From Pseudomonas mucoides (GTDB lineage Bacteria > Pseudomonadota > Gammaproteobacteria > Pseudomonadales > Pseudomonadaceae), in NCBI RefSeq assembly GCF_015461845.1, contig NZ_JACOPW010000001.1, forward strand, positions 124,001-188,000: DNA of 64,000 nt, read 5' to 3'. This document shows positions 27,163-37,534 of this stretch, piece by piece (within the stretch, counting starts at the first letter, position 1; every line of letters starts with the position of its first letter). The position numbers and the translations under genes were made by a program. The notes below the pieces were generated by a model, which saw only the letters and a program-made list of their open reading frames with translations, made no database searches and had not been told where the DNA came from.

Positions 27163-28026
27163 ATGCCTGCCTTGATTGAAGCTTTCCTCGACCCTGCCTC
27201 GTCGACCTACAGCTACGTGATCTACGAAGCCGATGGCGGCCAGTGCGCCATCGTCGACCCGGTGCTCGACTACGATCCGGCGGCCGGCAGAACGGGCACC
27301 GTTCAGCCCGACAAAATCATCGCCTTTGTTCGCCAACATCAGTTGCAGGTGCAATGGCTGCTGGAAACCCACGCCCATGCCGATCACTTGTCTGCCGCGC
27401 CTTATCTGCGTCGCGAGCTGGGGGGCAAGATCGCGATCGGGCAGTCGATCAGCAAGGTTCAGGGGGTGTTCAAAAGCCTGTTCAACCTTGAGCCGGCGTT
27501 TCGCGTTGACGGTTCGCAGTTCGATCATCTATTCGCACCGGACGAGTCGTTCATGATCGGCAATCTCAAGGCCACCGCCCTGCATGTGCCCGGCCACACG
27601 CCGGCGGACATGGCTTACCTGATTGACGGTGAGCAGATTCTGGTGGGCGACACGCTGTTCCTGCCTGATGTGGGCACCGCGCGTTGCGATTTTCCGGGCG
27701 GCAACGCCAATCAGTTGTTTGCCTCGATTCGCAAACTGCTGGCGTTCCCGGCCAGTGTGAGTTTGTACGTCTGCCACGATTACCCACCTGAAGGCCGGGA
27801 ATCCCGGTGCATGTCTACCGTCGGCGAACAACGCCGAAGCAACATTCACGTGCATGACGGCGTTGATGAGGCGGCGTTTGTCGACATGCGCACCCGACGC
27901 GATGCCGGGTTGGGCATGCCAACCCTGTTGCTGCCAGCGATTCAGGTGAATGTGCGGGCCGGGAATCTGCCACCCGCCGAGAGTAACGGCGTGACCTACC
28001 TGAAAATCCCCATCAACAAACTCTGA
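27163..28026 (+). CDS. MBL-fold hydrolase, persulfide dioxygenase/Blh-like
   Basis: 287 residues from ATG 27163 (MPALIEAFLD). Motifs: THAHADHLSAAPYL (about 66-79), HVPGHTPADMAYLI, VGDTLFLPDVGTARCDFPGG and the late CHDYPPEGRE, which together match the ETHE1/Blh iron-type MBL group. Such enzymes oxidise glutathione persulfide to sulfite; an exporter of sulfite-like anions is encoded divergently. No rhodanese domain is attached. Assignment to persulfide dioxygenase is by family resemblance and context. Confidence 0.8.
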   Translation: MPALIEAFLDPASSTYSYVIYEADGGQCAIVDPVLDYDPAAGRTGTVQPDKIIAFVRQHQLQVQWLLETHAHADHLSAAPYLRRELGGKIAIGQSISKVQGVFKSLFNLEPAFRVDGSQFDHLFAPDESFMIGNLKATALHVPGHTPADMAYLIDGEQILVGDTLFLPDVGTARCDFPGGNANQLFASIRKLLAFPASVSLYVCHDYPPEGRESRCMSTVGEQRRSNIHVHDGVDEAAFVDMRTRRDAGLGMPTLLLPAIQVNVRAGNLPPAESNGVTYLKIPINKL

Positions 28027-28069
28027 GATCTCGATCGTTCCCACAACATTGGGGCGATCATCATTCTCC

Positions 28070-28185
28070 GTAGCAGCTGACGAGCACCGCGAGGCTGCGA
28101 ATGCAGTCTGCCTGACAAAACCCGATTGTCAGGTTTGCGACGGCTGCGCCGCCGAACGCTGCCTCGCGTTGCTCGACAGCTGCTA
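28070..28185. repeat. GTAGCAGCTG-type inverted repeat
   Basis: GTAGCAGCTGACGAGCACCG and its inverted partner ending CTCGACAGCTGCTA frame a 116-bp palindromic stretch after the hydrolase gene, in front of the bkdR stop. A shorter inner inverted pair (CTGACAAAACCCGATTGTCAG) sits in its middle. Confidence 0.7.
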
Positions 28186-28200
28186 AAGGGGTTTCGGGGT

Positions 28201-28689
28201 TTAGCTGGAAAGGGTCAAGCCATTGGCCGGCAACGGCAGCGCAGTTTTGTAGCGCACTTGCTTGAGCGCAAAGCTTGAGCGAATGTTCGCCACGCCGGGG
28301 ACTTTAGTGAGGAAGTCCATCATGAAGCGCTCCAGCGACTGAATGGTCGGCACCAATACCCGAATCAAATAGTCCGGGTCGCCGGCCATCAAATAGCACT
28401 CCATCACTTCCGGGCGATCCGAGATCGCTTCCTCGAAATGCTGCAATGCCTCTTCCACCTGTTTCTCCAGGCTCACATGAATGAACACATTCACGTGCAG
28501 CCCCAGCAGATCAGCGTCCAGCAGCGTCACTTGTTCACGAATCAGCCCCAATTCTTCCATCGCCTTGACCCGGTTGAAGCACGGCGTCGGCGACAGGTTG
28601 ACCGAGCGTGCGAGGTCGGCGTTGGTGATGCGCGCGTTCTCCTGAAGGCTGTTCAAAATGCCGATATCGGTACGGTCCAGTTTGCGCAT
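28201..28689 (-). CDS. bkdR: Lrp/AsnC-family regulator BkdR
   Basis: 162 residues: N-terminal HTH ([40 protein letters not shown]) and C-terminal RAM domain with [16 protein letters not shown], the effector pocket of Lrp proteins. It is divergent from bkdA1. BkdR is the known activator of the branched-chain keto-acid dehydrogenase operon in pseudomonads, responding to branched-chain amino acids. Confidence 0.93.
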   Translation of the reverse strand: MRKLDRTDIGILNSLQENARITNADLARSVNLSPTPCFNRVKAMEELGLIREQVTLLDADLLGLHVNVFIHVSLEKQVEEALQHFEEAISDRPEVMECYLMAGDPDYLIRVLVPTIQSLERFMMDFLTKVPGVANIRSSFALKQVRYKTALPLPANGLTLSS

Positions 28690-30110
<1,421 letters not shown>

Positions 30111-30111
30111 C

Positions 30112-31170
30112 ATGAACGACCACAACAACAATATCGAGCTGGAAACCGCCATGACCACGACCACCATGACCATGATCCAGGCCCTGCGCTCGGCCATGGA
30201 TGTGATGCTTGAGCGTGACGACAACGTCGTGGTGTTCGGCCAGGACGTGGGCTACTTCGGCGGCGTGTTCCGTTGCACCGAAGGCCTGCAGGCGAAGTAC
30301 GGCACCTCCCGCGTGTTCGACGCACCGATCTCCGAAAGCGGTATCGTCGGTGCCGCCGTGGGCATGGGCGCCTACGGTCTGCGCCCGGTCGCCGAGATCC
30401 AGTTCGCCGACTACGTGTACCCGGCGTCAGACCAGATCATTTCCGAAGCCGCCCGCCTGCGTTATCGCTCGGCTGGCGAGTTCACCGCCCCGATGACCCT
30501 GCGCATGCCTTGCGGCGGCGGCATCTATGGCGGCCAGACCCACAGCCAGAGCATCGAGGCGATGTTCACCCAGGTCTGCGGTCTGCGCACGGTCATGCCG
30601 TCCAACCCGTACGACGCCAAAGGCTTGCTGATTGCCTCCATCGAAAACGATGACCCGGTGATCTTCCTTGAGCCAAAACGCCTGTACAACGGCCCGTTCG
30701 ACGGTCACCACGAACGTCCGGTAACGCCGTGGTCGAAACACCCGGCCGCTCAAGTGCCGGACGGTTACTACACCGTGCCGCTGGACGTCGCCGCCATCAC
30801 CCGTCCGGGCAAGGACGTGACCATCCTGACCTACGGCACTACCGTTTACGTGTCGCAAGTGGCGGCTGAAGAAACCGGCATCGACGCTGAAGTCATCGAC
30901 CTGCGCAGCCTGTGGCCGCTGGACCTGGAGACCATCGTCAAATCGGTGAAGAAAACCGGCCGTTGCGTGATCGTTCACGAAGCGACGCGCACGTGTGGCT
31001 TCGGTGCCGAACTGGTCGCCTTGGTGCAAGAACACTGCTTCCACTACCTGGAAGCGCCTATCGAACGCGTCACCGGTTGGGACACTCCCTACCCGCACGC
31101 ACAAGAGTGGGCGTATTTCCCTGGTCCGTCCCGAGTGGGCGCGGCTTTGCATCGGGTTATGGAGGTCTGA
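30112..31170 (+). CDS. bkdA2: 2-oxoisovalerate dehydrogenase E1 beta subunit
   Basis: 352 residues from ATG 30112. Typical E1 beta sequence: MIQALRSAMDVMLERDDNVV, GQDVGYFGGVFRCTEGL, and the C-terminal LRSLWPLDLETIVKSVKKTGR. It forms the alpha2beta2 E1 with BkdA1. The stop TGA is followed immediately by the bkdB ATG. Confidence 0.96.
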   Translation: MNDHNNNIELETAMTTTTMTMIQALRSAMDVMLERDDNVVVFGQDVGYFGGVFRCTEGLQAKYGTSRVFDAPISESGIVGAAVGMGAYGLRPVAEIQFADYVYPASDQIISEAARLRYRSAGEFTAPMTLRMPCGGGIYGGQTHSQSIEAMFTQVCGLRTVMPSNPYDAKGLLIASIENDDPVIFLEPKRLYNGPFDGHHERPVTPWSKHPAAQVPDGYYTVPLDVAAITRPGKDVTILTYGTTVYVSQVAAEETGIDAEVIDLRSLWPLDLETIVKSVKKTGRCVIVHEATRTCGFGAELVALVQEHCFHYLEAPIERVTGWDTPYPHAQEWAYFPGPSRVGAALHRVMEV

Positions 31171-32445
31171 ATGGGCACGCACGTTATTAAAATGCCGGAC
31201 ATTGGTGAAGGCATTGCAGAAGTTGAATTGTCGGTGTGGCACGTCAAGGTCGGCGACATGGTCGTCGAAGATCAGGTGCTGGCCGATGTGATGACCGACA
31301 AGGCGATGGTCGATATCCCTTCGCCGGTCCACGGCAAGGTGATTGCGCTGGGCGGTGAGCCGGGCGAAGTCATGGCGGTGGGCAGCATCCTGATCAGCAT
31401 TGAAGTGGAAGGCGCGGGCAACGTTAAAGAGTCCGCGCAGCCTGCTCCTGTTAAAGAAGCGCCGGTTGCAGCCTCTAAAGTGGCAGCCGTGGTGGAAAGC
31501 AAACCGGTCGCAGCTGCCGCCGCGCCGCGAGCTGCTGTTTGCCAGGGCCCGATGGTGGCTCGCGAGGCCAACGAACGGCCACTGGCTTCCCCGGCCGTGC
31601 GCAAACACGCGCTGGACCTCGGCATTCAATTGCGTCTGGTGCGTGGCAGCGGCCCTGCCGGTCGCGTGCTGCACGAAGACCTCGACGCCTATCTGGCGCA
31701 AGGTCAGTCGATTGCATCGACCGTGTCCTCTGCTTACGCCCAGCGTAACGACGAAGAGCAAATCCCGGTCATCGGCATGCGCCGCAAGATCGCCCAGCGC
31801 ATGCAGGACGCCACCCAGCGTGCCGCCCACTTCAGTTATGTCGAAGAAATCGACGTGACAGCCGTCGAAGAACTGCGCGCGCACCTGAACGAAAAACACG
31901 GTGCCACCCGTGGCAAGCTGACCTTGCTGCCGTTCCTCGTCCGTGCCCTGGTCGTCGCACTGCGCGATTTCCCGCAGATCAACGCCCGTTACGACGACGA
32001 AGCCCAGGTCATCACCCGCCTCGGCGCGGTGCATGTGGGCATCGCCACCCAGGCCGACATCGGCTTGATGGTGCCGGTGGTGCGTCACGCCGAAGCCCGC
32101 AGCCTGTGGGACAACGCCAGCGAAATCTCCCGTTTGGCCACCGCTGCACGCAACGGCAAGGCCAGCCGCGACGAATTGTCCGGCTCGAGCATCACCCTGA
32201 CCAGCCTCGGCGCCTTGGGCGGCATCGTCAGCACCCCGGTGCTGAACCTGCCGGAAGTGGCGATTGTCGGCGTCAACAAAATCGTCGAACGCCCGATGGT
32301 GGTCAAAGGCCAGATCGTGATTCGCAAGATGATGAACCTCTCCAGCTCCTTCGATCACCGCGTGGTCGACGGCATGGACGCGGCGCAATTCATCCAGGCC
32401 GTTCGTGGCTTGCTCGAACAACCTGCCACCTTGTTTGTGGAGTAA
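31171..32445 (+). CDS. bkdB: Lipoamide acyltransferase E2 of branched-chain keto-acid dehydrogenase
   Basis: 424 residues. One lipoyl domain (1-78) with the modified Lys in MTDKAMVDIPS, an Ala/Pro/Val-rich linker about 85-130, an E1/E3-binding domain (SPAVRKHALDLGIQLRLVRG, about 140-175) and the acyltransferase domain ending in SSSFDHRVVDGMDAAQF, whose His and Asp are catalytic. It transfers the branched acyl group to CoA. Confidence 0.96.
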   Translation: MGTHVIKMPDIGEGIAEVELSVWHVKVGDMVVEDQVLADVMTDKAMVDIPSPVHGKVIALGGEPGEVMAVGSILISIEVEGAGNVKESAQPAPVKEAPVAASKVAAVVESKPVAAAAAPRAAVCQGPMVAREANERPLASPAVRKHALDLGIQLRLVRGSGPAGRVLHEDLDAYLAQGQSIASTVSSAYAQRNDEEQIPVIGMRRKIAQRMQDATQRAAHFSYVEEIDVTAVEELRAHLNEKHGATRGKLTLLPFLVRALVVALRDFPQINARYDDEAQVITRLGAVHVGIATQADIGLMVPVVRHAEARSLWDNASEISRLATAARNGKASRDELSGSSITLTSLGALGGIVSTPVLNLPEVAIVGVNKIVERPMVVKGQIVIRKMMNLSSSFDHRVVDGMDAAQFIQAVRGLLEQPATLFVE

Positions 32446-32448
32446 GTC

Positions 32449-33834
32449 ATGCAACAGTCTTTGAACACCACGCTGCTGATCATTGGCGGCGGCCCTGGCG
32501 GTTACGTGACGGCTATTCGTGCCGGTCAGCTGGGCATTGCAACCATTCTGGTGGAAGGCGAATCCCTCGGTGGTACGTGCCTGAACATCGGCTGCATTCC
32601 GTCGAAAGCACTGATCCACGTGGCCGAGCAGTTTCACCAGACGCAACACCACAGCCAGCATTCGGCCTTGGGCATCAGCGTTTCGGCGCCAACCCTCGAC
32701 ATCACCAAGAGCGTCGAGTGGAAGGACGGCATCGTTGATCGCCTGACCACCGGTGTCGCGGCACTGCTGAAAAAGAACAAGGTTCAGGTCATTCAAGGCT
32801 GGGCCAAGGTCGTCGACGGCAAAACCGTCGACGTCGGCGACACACGCATTCAGTGCGAGCACCTGGTGCTGGCCACCGGTTCGAAAAGCGTGAACCTGCC
32901 GATGCTGCCAATTGGCGGCCCGATCATCTCCTCCACCGAAGCCCTGGCGCCGACCTCCGTGCCGAAGCGGCTGACCGTGGTCGGTGGTGGCTACATTGGC
33001 CTGGAACTGGGGATTGCCTATCGCAAGCTCGGCGCCGATGTCAGCGTGGTCGAGGCACAGGAGCGCATCCTGCCGGCCTACGATGCCGAACTGACTCAGC
33101 CGGTCCACGACGAACTGAAGAAACTCGGCGTGAAGCTTTACTTGAAACATAGCGTTCAAGGTTTTGATTCCTCGAATAACTCCCTGCAAGTATTGGCTCC
33201 GGATGGCGGCACCCTGGACCTGGAAACCGATCAGGTCCTGGTCGCCGTGGGCCGCAAGCCAAACACCCAGGGCTGGAACCTCGAAGCGCTGAACCTGGAC
33301 ATGAACGGCTCGGCGATCAAGATCGACAACCGCTGCCAGACCAGCATGCGCAACGTGTACGCCATCGGCGACCTGAGCGGCGAACCGATGCTCGCGCACC
33401 GGGCCATGGCTCAGGGCGAGATGGTGGCCGAACTCATCAGCGGTAAAACCCGTGAGTTCAACCCTACCGCCATCGCCGCCGTGTGCTTTACCGACCCGGA
33501 ACTGGTGGTGGTCGGCCAGACCCCGGACGAGGCCAAGGCCGCCGGCCTGGACTGCATCGTTTCAAGTTTCCCGTTCGCGGCCAATGGCCGGGCAATGACG
33601 CTGGAATCGAAAAGCGGCTTCGTGCGAGTGGTCGCTCGTCGGGACAATCACGTGATTGTCGGCTGGCAAGCCGTCGGGGTCGGGGTGTCCGAGCTGTCCA
33701 CGGCGTTCGCGCAAAGCCTGGAAATGGGCGCGCGGCTGGAAGACATCGGCGGTACCATCCATGCGCATCCGACGCTGGGCGAGGCTGTGCAGGAAGCGGC
33801 GTTGCGTGCTTTGGGCCATGCGCTGCACCTGTAA
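32449..33834 (+). CDS. lpdV: Dihydrolipoyl dehydrogenase E3 (LPD-Val)
   Basis: 461 residues. FAD motif [19 protein letters not shown], redox disulfide C-x4-C in [20 protein letters not shown] motif [15 protein letters not shown], and the C-terminal His-Glu pair in [14 protein letters not shown]. It reoxidises the E2 lipoyl group. Last gene of the bkd operon, 3 bp after bkdB. Confidence 0.96.
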   Translation: MQQSLNTTLLIIGGGPGGYVTAIRAGQLGIATILVEGESLGGTCLNIGCIPSKALIHVAEQFHQTQHHSQHSALGISVSAPTLDITKSVEWKDGIVDRLTTGVAALLKKNKVQVIQGWAKVVDGKTVDVGDTRIQCEHLVLATGSKSVNLPMLPIGGPIISSTEALAPTSVPKRLTVVGGGYIGLELGIAYRKLGADVSVVEAQERILPAYDAELTQPVHDELKKLGVKLYLKHSVQGFDSSNNSLQVLAPDGGTLDLETDQVLVAVGRKPNTQGWNLEALNLDMNGSAIKIDNRCQTSMRNVYAIGDLSGEPMLAHRAMAQGEMVAELISGKTREFNPTAIAAVCFTDPELVVVGQTPDEAKAAGLDCIVSSFPFAANGRAMTLESKSGFVRVVARRDNHVIVGWQAVGVGVSELSTAFAQSLEMGARLEDIGGTIHAHPTLGEAVQEAALRALGHALHL

Positions 33835-33851
33835 GACCGGACACAAAACCC

Positions 33852-33890
33852 TGTAGCAGCTGACGAGCCCCGCGAGGCCGCTGCTACACG
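33852..33890. repeat. GTAGCAGCTG-type short inverted repeat
   Basis: TGTAGCAGCTGACGAGCCCC pairs imperfectly with GCGAGGCCGCTGCTACA just after the bkd operon and may act as its 3' hairpin. Confidence 0.6.
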
Positions 33891-34022
33891 GGACGTATCG
33901 ATGGTCGCAGAGATCGAATTGCAGGCTGCGAAACCACCTCGGAATGAAGTATTGTTGTCCCCATCCAAAAAACGTCAGAAGCCTTGAACCGTTTCGACGG
34001 TTGTTCAGTGATAGAGGGTGTC

Positions 34023-35042
34023 ATGGGTAACGAAAGCATCAATTGGGACAAGTTGGGTTTTGACTACATCAAGACAGACAAGCGCTATCTGTCGCACTGG
34101 CGTAATGGCGAGTGGGACAAAGGCACCCTGACCGAAGACAATGTGCTGCACATCAGCGAAGGCTCGACTGCCCTTCACTATGGCCAGCAATGCTTCGAGG
34201 GCCTGAAGGCCTATCGTTGCAAGGACGGTTCGATCAACCTGTTCCGCCCGGATCAGAACGCCGCACGCATGCAACGCAGCTGCGCCCGTCTGCTGATGCC
34301 ACAGGTGTCCACCGAACAGTTCATCGAAGCCTGCAAGGAAGTGGTCCGCGCCAACGAGCGTTTCATCCCGCCTTACGGCACCGGCGGCGCGCTGTACCTG
34401 CGTCCGTTCGTGATCGGCGTGGGTGACAACATCGGCGTGCGTACCGCCCCCGAGTTCATCTTCTCGATCTTCTGCATCCCGGTCGGCGCCTACTTCAAGG
34501 GCGGCCTGACCCCGCACAACTTCCTGATCTCCAGCTTCGACCGTGCAGCCCCACAAGGCACCGGCGCGGCCAAGGTCGGTGGCAACTACGCCGCCAGCCT
34601 GATGCCAGGTTCCCAGGCCAAGAAGGCGCACTACGCCGACTGCATCTACCTGGACCCGATGACCCACAGCAAAATCGAGGAAGTCGGCTCGGCCAACTTC
34701 TTCGGGATCACCCACGACAACAAGTTCGTCACCCCGAACTCGCCGTCGGTCCTGCCAGGCATCACCCGCCTGTCGCTGATCGAGCTGGCCAAATCGCGTC
34801 TGGGCATGGAAGTGATCGAAGGTGACGTGTTCATCGACAAGCTCTCCGACTTCAAGGAAGCCGGCGCTTGCGGTACCGCGGCCGTGATCACTCCGATCGG
34901 TGGCATTAGCTACAACGACCACCTGCACGTGTTCCACAGCGAAACCGAAGTCGGCCCGGTTACCCAGAAGCTCTACAAGGAGCTGACCGGTGTACAAACG
35001 GGTGACATCGAAGCACCAGCGGGCTGGATCGTCAAGGTTTGA
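34023..35042 (+). CDS. ilvE: Branched-chain amino acid aminotransferase
   Basis: 339 residues from ATG 34023 (GAGGGTGTC upstream, MGNESINWDKLGF). Fold IV PLP enzyme of the larger BCAT2-like type: FEGLKAYRCKDGSINLFRPD, catalytic Lys in GTGAAKVGGNYAAS, and EVGSANFFGITHD. It interconverts branched-chain amino acids and the keto acids used by the preceding Bkd complex. It lies 188 bp behind the operon with its own ribosome site and a strong terminator. Confidence 0.94.
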   Translation: MGNESINWDKLGFDYIKTDKRYLSHWRNGEWDKGTLTEDNVLHISEGSTALHYGQQCFEGLKAYRCKDGSINLFRPDQNAARMQRSCARLLMPQVSTEQFIEACKEVVRANERFIPPYGTGGALYLRPFVIGVGDNIGVRTAPEFIFSIFCIPVGAYFKGGLTPHNFLISSFDRAAPQGTGAAKVGGNYAASLMPGSQAKKAHYADCIYLDPMTHSKIEEVGSANFFGITHDNKFVTPNSPSVLPGITRLSLIELAKSRLGMEVIEGDVFIDKLSDFKEAGACGTAAVITPIGGISYNDHLHVFHSETEVGPVTQKLYKELTGVQTGDIEAPAGWIVKV

Positions 35043-35075
35043 TCTGACGCTGCTGTTCGCTTGAGCTTGAGCAAA

Positions 35076-35110
35076 AAGCCCGGTTATCGATTGGATAACC
35101 GGGCTTTTTT
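35076..35110. terminator. Rho-independent terminator after ilvE
   Basis: AAGCCCGGTTATC and GATAACCGGGCTT form a perfect 13-bp stem with a 5-nt loop, followed by a T run; an A run on the other side lets it serve both strands. Confidence 0.92.
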
Positions 35111-35142
35111 CGCCTGGAGCCAGCAACAGCCAGTCTAATGAA

Positions 35143-35898
35143 TCAATGACTAACAGCAATATCCTGATGTTTTTTATCAATAGAAACCGTAGATCCACTT
35201 GAAGATGGCAGCACAAGATCGAACTGCACGCCAAGTGCCTTGCGCCCTACCGCCGTCAACGTCAGCGCCCGACTGTCCAGATCCTGCGTCACCCATTTGC
35301 GCTTGATCGCCGATTGCAGCAACGCAGCTCCCAGCGAGCCGCCAAGGTGTGGCCGACGCATGCTCCAGTCCAGACACGGGCAGGCGAAACGGCGGCGCAG
35401 CGTGCTCAGGTCCTTGACTTCGATACCCAATCCTTCAAACAGCGCCTCGCCGCTGTCACTCAGCCGATACGCCTGCTCATCGGTTTCCAGCAACCAGCCT
35501 TTTTCCAGCATCCGGTCATGCAGCAACACCGCCAGCGTGCCGGCCATGTGGTCGTAGCAGGTCCGGGCGAATTGCAGGCGATCCGGCGTGCGCGAGTTGT
35601 ACGCCGGCGCGCTGTTCTGGCCGATCACCATCAGCGCTTCCAGCGCCTGGGCCACGCGCTTGTCCGCCAGGCTGTAATAACGGTGGCGGCCCTGCACGTG
35701 CAGCCGCACCAGCGCCTGCTCCTTGAGCTTGGCCAAGTGTGCGCTGGCGGTTGAGGCGCTGACTTCGGCAATCGCCGCCAACTCGGTGCTGGTGCGGGCG
35801 TGGCCGTCCATCAGCGAACAGAGGATTTTCGTCCGGGCCGGCTCCGCGATGGCGGCCGCGACCTGAGAGACGCCGATGTCGTGTTGTTCTGCGTTCAT
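35143..35898 (-). CDS. ArsR-type winged-helix regulator with C-terminal extension
   Basis: 251 residues. N-terminal ArsR/DUF5937-like winged helix (IAEPARTKILCSLMDGHART, STASAHLAKLKEQALVR, GRHRYYSLADKRVAQALEAL). The remaining 150 residues are not a metal-sensor tail; they contain a cysteine pair in FACPCLDWSMRRPHLGG and resemble the longer ArsR-like regulators of efflux or catabolic genes. It is divergent from a P450 gene and may control it. Confidence 0.78.
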   Translation of the reverse strand: MNAEQHDIGVSQVAAAIAEPARTKILCSLMDGHARTSTELAAIAEVSASTASAHLAKLKEQALVRLHVQGRHRYYSLADKRVAQALEALMVIGQNSAPAYNSRTPDRLQFARTCYDHMAGTLAVLLHDRMLEKGWLLETDEQAYRLSDSGEALFEGLGIEVKDLSTLRRRFACPCLDWSMRRPHLGGSLGAALLQSAIKRKWVTQDLDSRALTLTAVGRKALGVQFDLVLPSSSGSTVSIDKKHQDIAVSH

Positions 35899-35980
35899 AT
35901 TTCGCTCCCGGACGAATCAAGGGCCTTTGGGACTGGAGATAGTAGCAACACTTTCCCCACCCCGAACAAGGCTGCGACCC

Positions 35981-37087
35981 ATGGACCCGATCATCGCTGC
36001 GACTCATGCCGACCCTTATCCCTATTACGCGCAATTGCGTGCCCAAGGAGGTCTGATGTTTCACACCGGACTGAACCTGTGGGTGGCCAGCAGCGCCCGA
36101 ACAGTCGCCGCCGTGCTGGCCCATCCTGATTGCCATGTCCGCCCTTGCGCTGAACCGGTGCCCAAGGCGATTGCCGGTGGCATGGCGGGCAAGGTGTTCG
36201 GGCAGTTGATGCGGATGAATGAAGGCGAACGGCAGCGTTGCCCGAGGTCGGCGATTGAGCCGGGGCTGGGGTTGATTGATCGGGATGAAGCCAATGCGCT
36301 GGTGGCCGCGCGATTGATCACGCCGGACGCCGACGGCTTGTACAACGCCATGTTTCGCGGGCCGGTGTGCGTGGTGGCAGCGTTGTTGGGGTTCACCCCG
36401 GCTCAGGGGCGGATGCTCAGTGCGCTGACGGCGGAGTTCGTGGCGTGCCTGTCACCGCTGAGCAACCAGGCGCAACTCGACGCTGCACAGGCGGCCGCTG
36501 AGCATTTACAGGGTTACTTCGTTGAATTGCTGGATGACCCGGACAATAAAAGCGCGCTGCTCGCCGGGATTCGCGGGCGCTTCAGCGGTGACCACGAAAC
36601 GCTGATTGCCAATCTGATCGGCTTGTTTTCCCAGACTTTCGAGGCCACTGCAGGGCTGATCGGCAATGCGCTGTTGGCGGTGATGCGAAATCCATTGCTA
36701 CACGAGGCGCGGGTGGATGATCTGATTGCCGAAACCCAGCGTTTTGACCCGTCGGTACAGAATACACGGCGGTTTGTGGCGGCACCGTGTGAAATCGAGG
36801 GCGTGAGCCTTCAATCGGGCGATGTGATTTTGCTGCTGTTGGCGTCGGCCAATCGCGATCCGCAGTTAAATGATCGTCCAGACGAGTTTCTACTGGATCG
36901 CCCGCAGCGTCGCAGTTTTACCTTTGGCGCGGGGCGGCATCAGTGTCCGGGGCAAGTGTTGGCGTTGGGGATTGCCAGTGCGACGTTGCGGGAAATTCTG
37001 CTGCACCGGTCTGCGCTCGGGCGGTTGGCCTGGGCGTATCGGCCTTCGCTGAATGGGCGGATTCCGGTGTTTCGTGACCTGGCTTAA
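35981..37087 (+). CDS. Cytochrome P450
   Basis: 368 residues from ATG 35981 (MDPIIAATHADPYPYY). P450 signature: K-helix ExxR in IAETQRFDPSVQNTRR, the haem Cys in FGAGRHQCPG near residue 325, and an I-helix FSQTFEATAGLIGN where the usual acid-Thr pair is represented by Glu and Thr one residue apart. It is short for the family (about 400). No ferredoxin or reductase gene is nearby, so redox partners come from elsewhere. The substrate is unknown; the divergent ArsR-type gene is the only functional hint. Confidence 0.85.
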   Translation: MDPIIAATHADPYPYYAQLRAQGGLMFHTGLNLWVASSARTVAAVLAHPDCHVRPCAEPVPKAIAGGMAGKVFGQLMRMNEGERQRCPRSAIEPGLGLIDRDEANALVAARLITPDADGLYNAMFRGPVCVVAALLGFTPAQGRMLSALTAEFVACLSPLSNQAQLDAAQAAAEHLQGYFVELLDDPDNKSALLAGIRGRFSGDHETLIANLIGLFSQTFEATAGLIGNALLAVMRNPLLHEARVDDLIAETQRFDPSVQNTRRFVAAPCEIEGVSLQSGDVILLLLASANRDPQLNDRPDEFLLDRPQRRSFTFGAGRHQCPGQVLALGIASATLREILLHRSALGRLAWAYRPSLNGRIPVFRDLA

Positions 37088-37102
37088 GTCCAAGTTATCG
37101 TT

Positions 37103-37130
37103 CATCGCGAGCAGGCTCACTCCTACAAGG
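37103..37130. repeat. Single REP half-element
   Basis: ATCGCGAGCAGGCTCACTCC is a lone REP copy between the P450 gene and the truncated LysR gene. Confidence 0.65.
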
Positions 37131-37174
37131 AATTTGTGAACACTGGAGATCCCCTGTAGATACTCTGTTCACGG

Positions 37175-37417
37175 TCAAGCTTTCGCGAGATGTTTTTCGC
37201 TAAAAAGCTTGGTCTCTTCATAAAACAGCCGCCCCTCGGCCGTGATCGATTGCCGCCGCGTGGTGCGCTGAATCAGCTTGGTGTTGAGGGTTTTCTCCAG
37301 ACCCTGGATATGCCGCCCGACCATCACCGCCGACATGCCGACTGCATGGGCCGCATCGGAGAAGCTGCCCGCCTCGACCACCGCGACGAAGACTTCCATT
37401 TGCCTGAGTTTGCTCAT
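37175..37417 (-). pseudogene. Truncated LysR-family regulator (DNA-binding domain only)
   Basis: 80 residues from ATG 37417 (AAGG seven bases upstream). It has a full LysR winged-helix start (LRQMEVFVAVVEAGSFSDAA, VMVGRHIQGLEKTLNTKLIQ, RTTRRQSITAEGRLFYEE) and then stops after the linker helix. LysR proteins are normally about 300 residues, so the whole effector domain is missing; the sequence beyond the stop is REP DNA and the P450 gene. It is divergent from the desulfhydrase gene, the usual place for a dedicated activator. It could still bind DNA but could not sense a ligand. Confidence 0.8.
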
Positions 37418-37534
37418 GAACATGCCTTGCATTAAATACATCAGGTTAAAGGAGTAATAACCGGCGATGCGTTTATCCGTCGGGGCTTTCTCCCTAGAGT
37501 CGCGGTCATAACACTGAACAACGAGGCGTCATTG

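Noticed and set aside
30427..33399. 990-codon open frame on the minus strand opposite bkdA2-bkdB-lpdV
   Set aside because: The plus strand carries three unmistakable enzyme genes; the antisense frame has no domain and arises from high-GC codon use.
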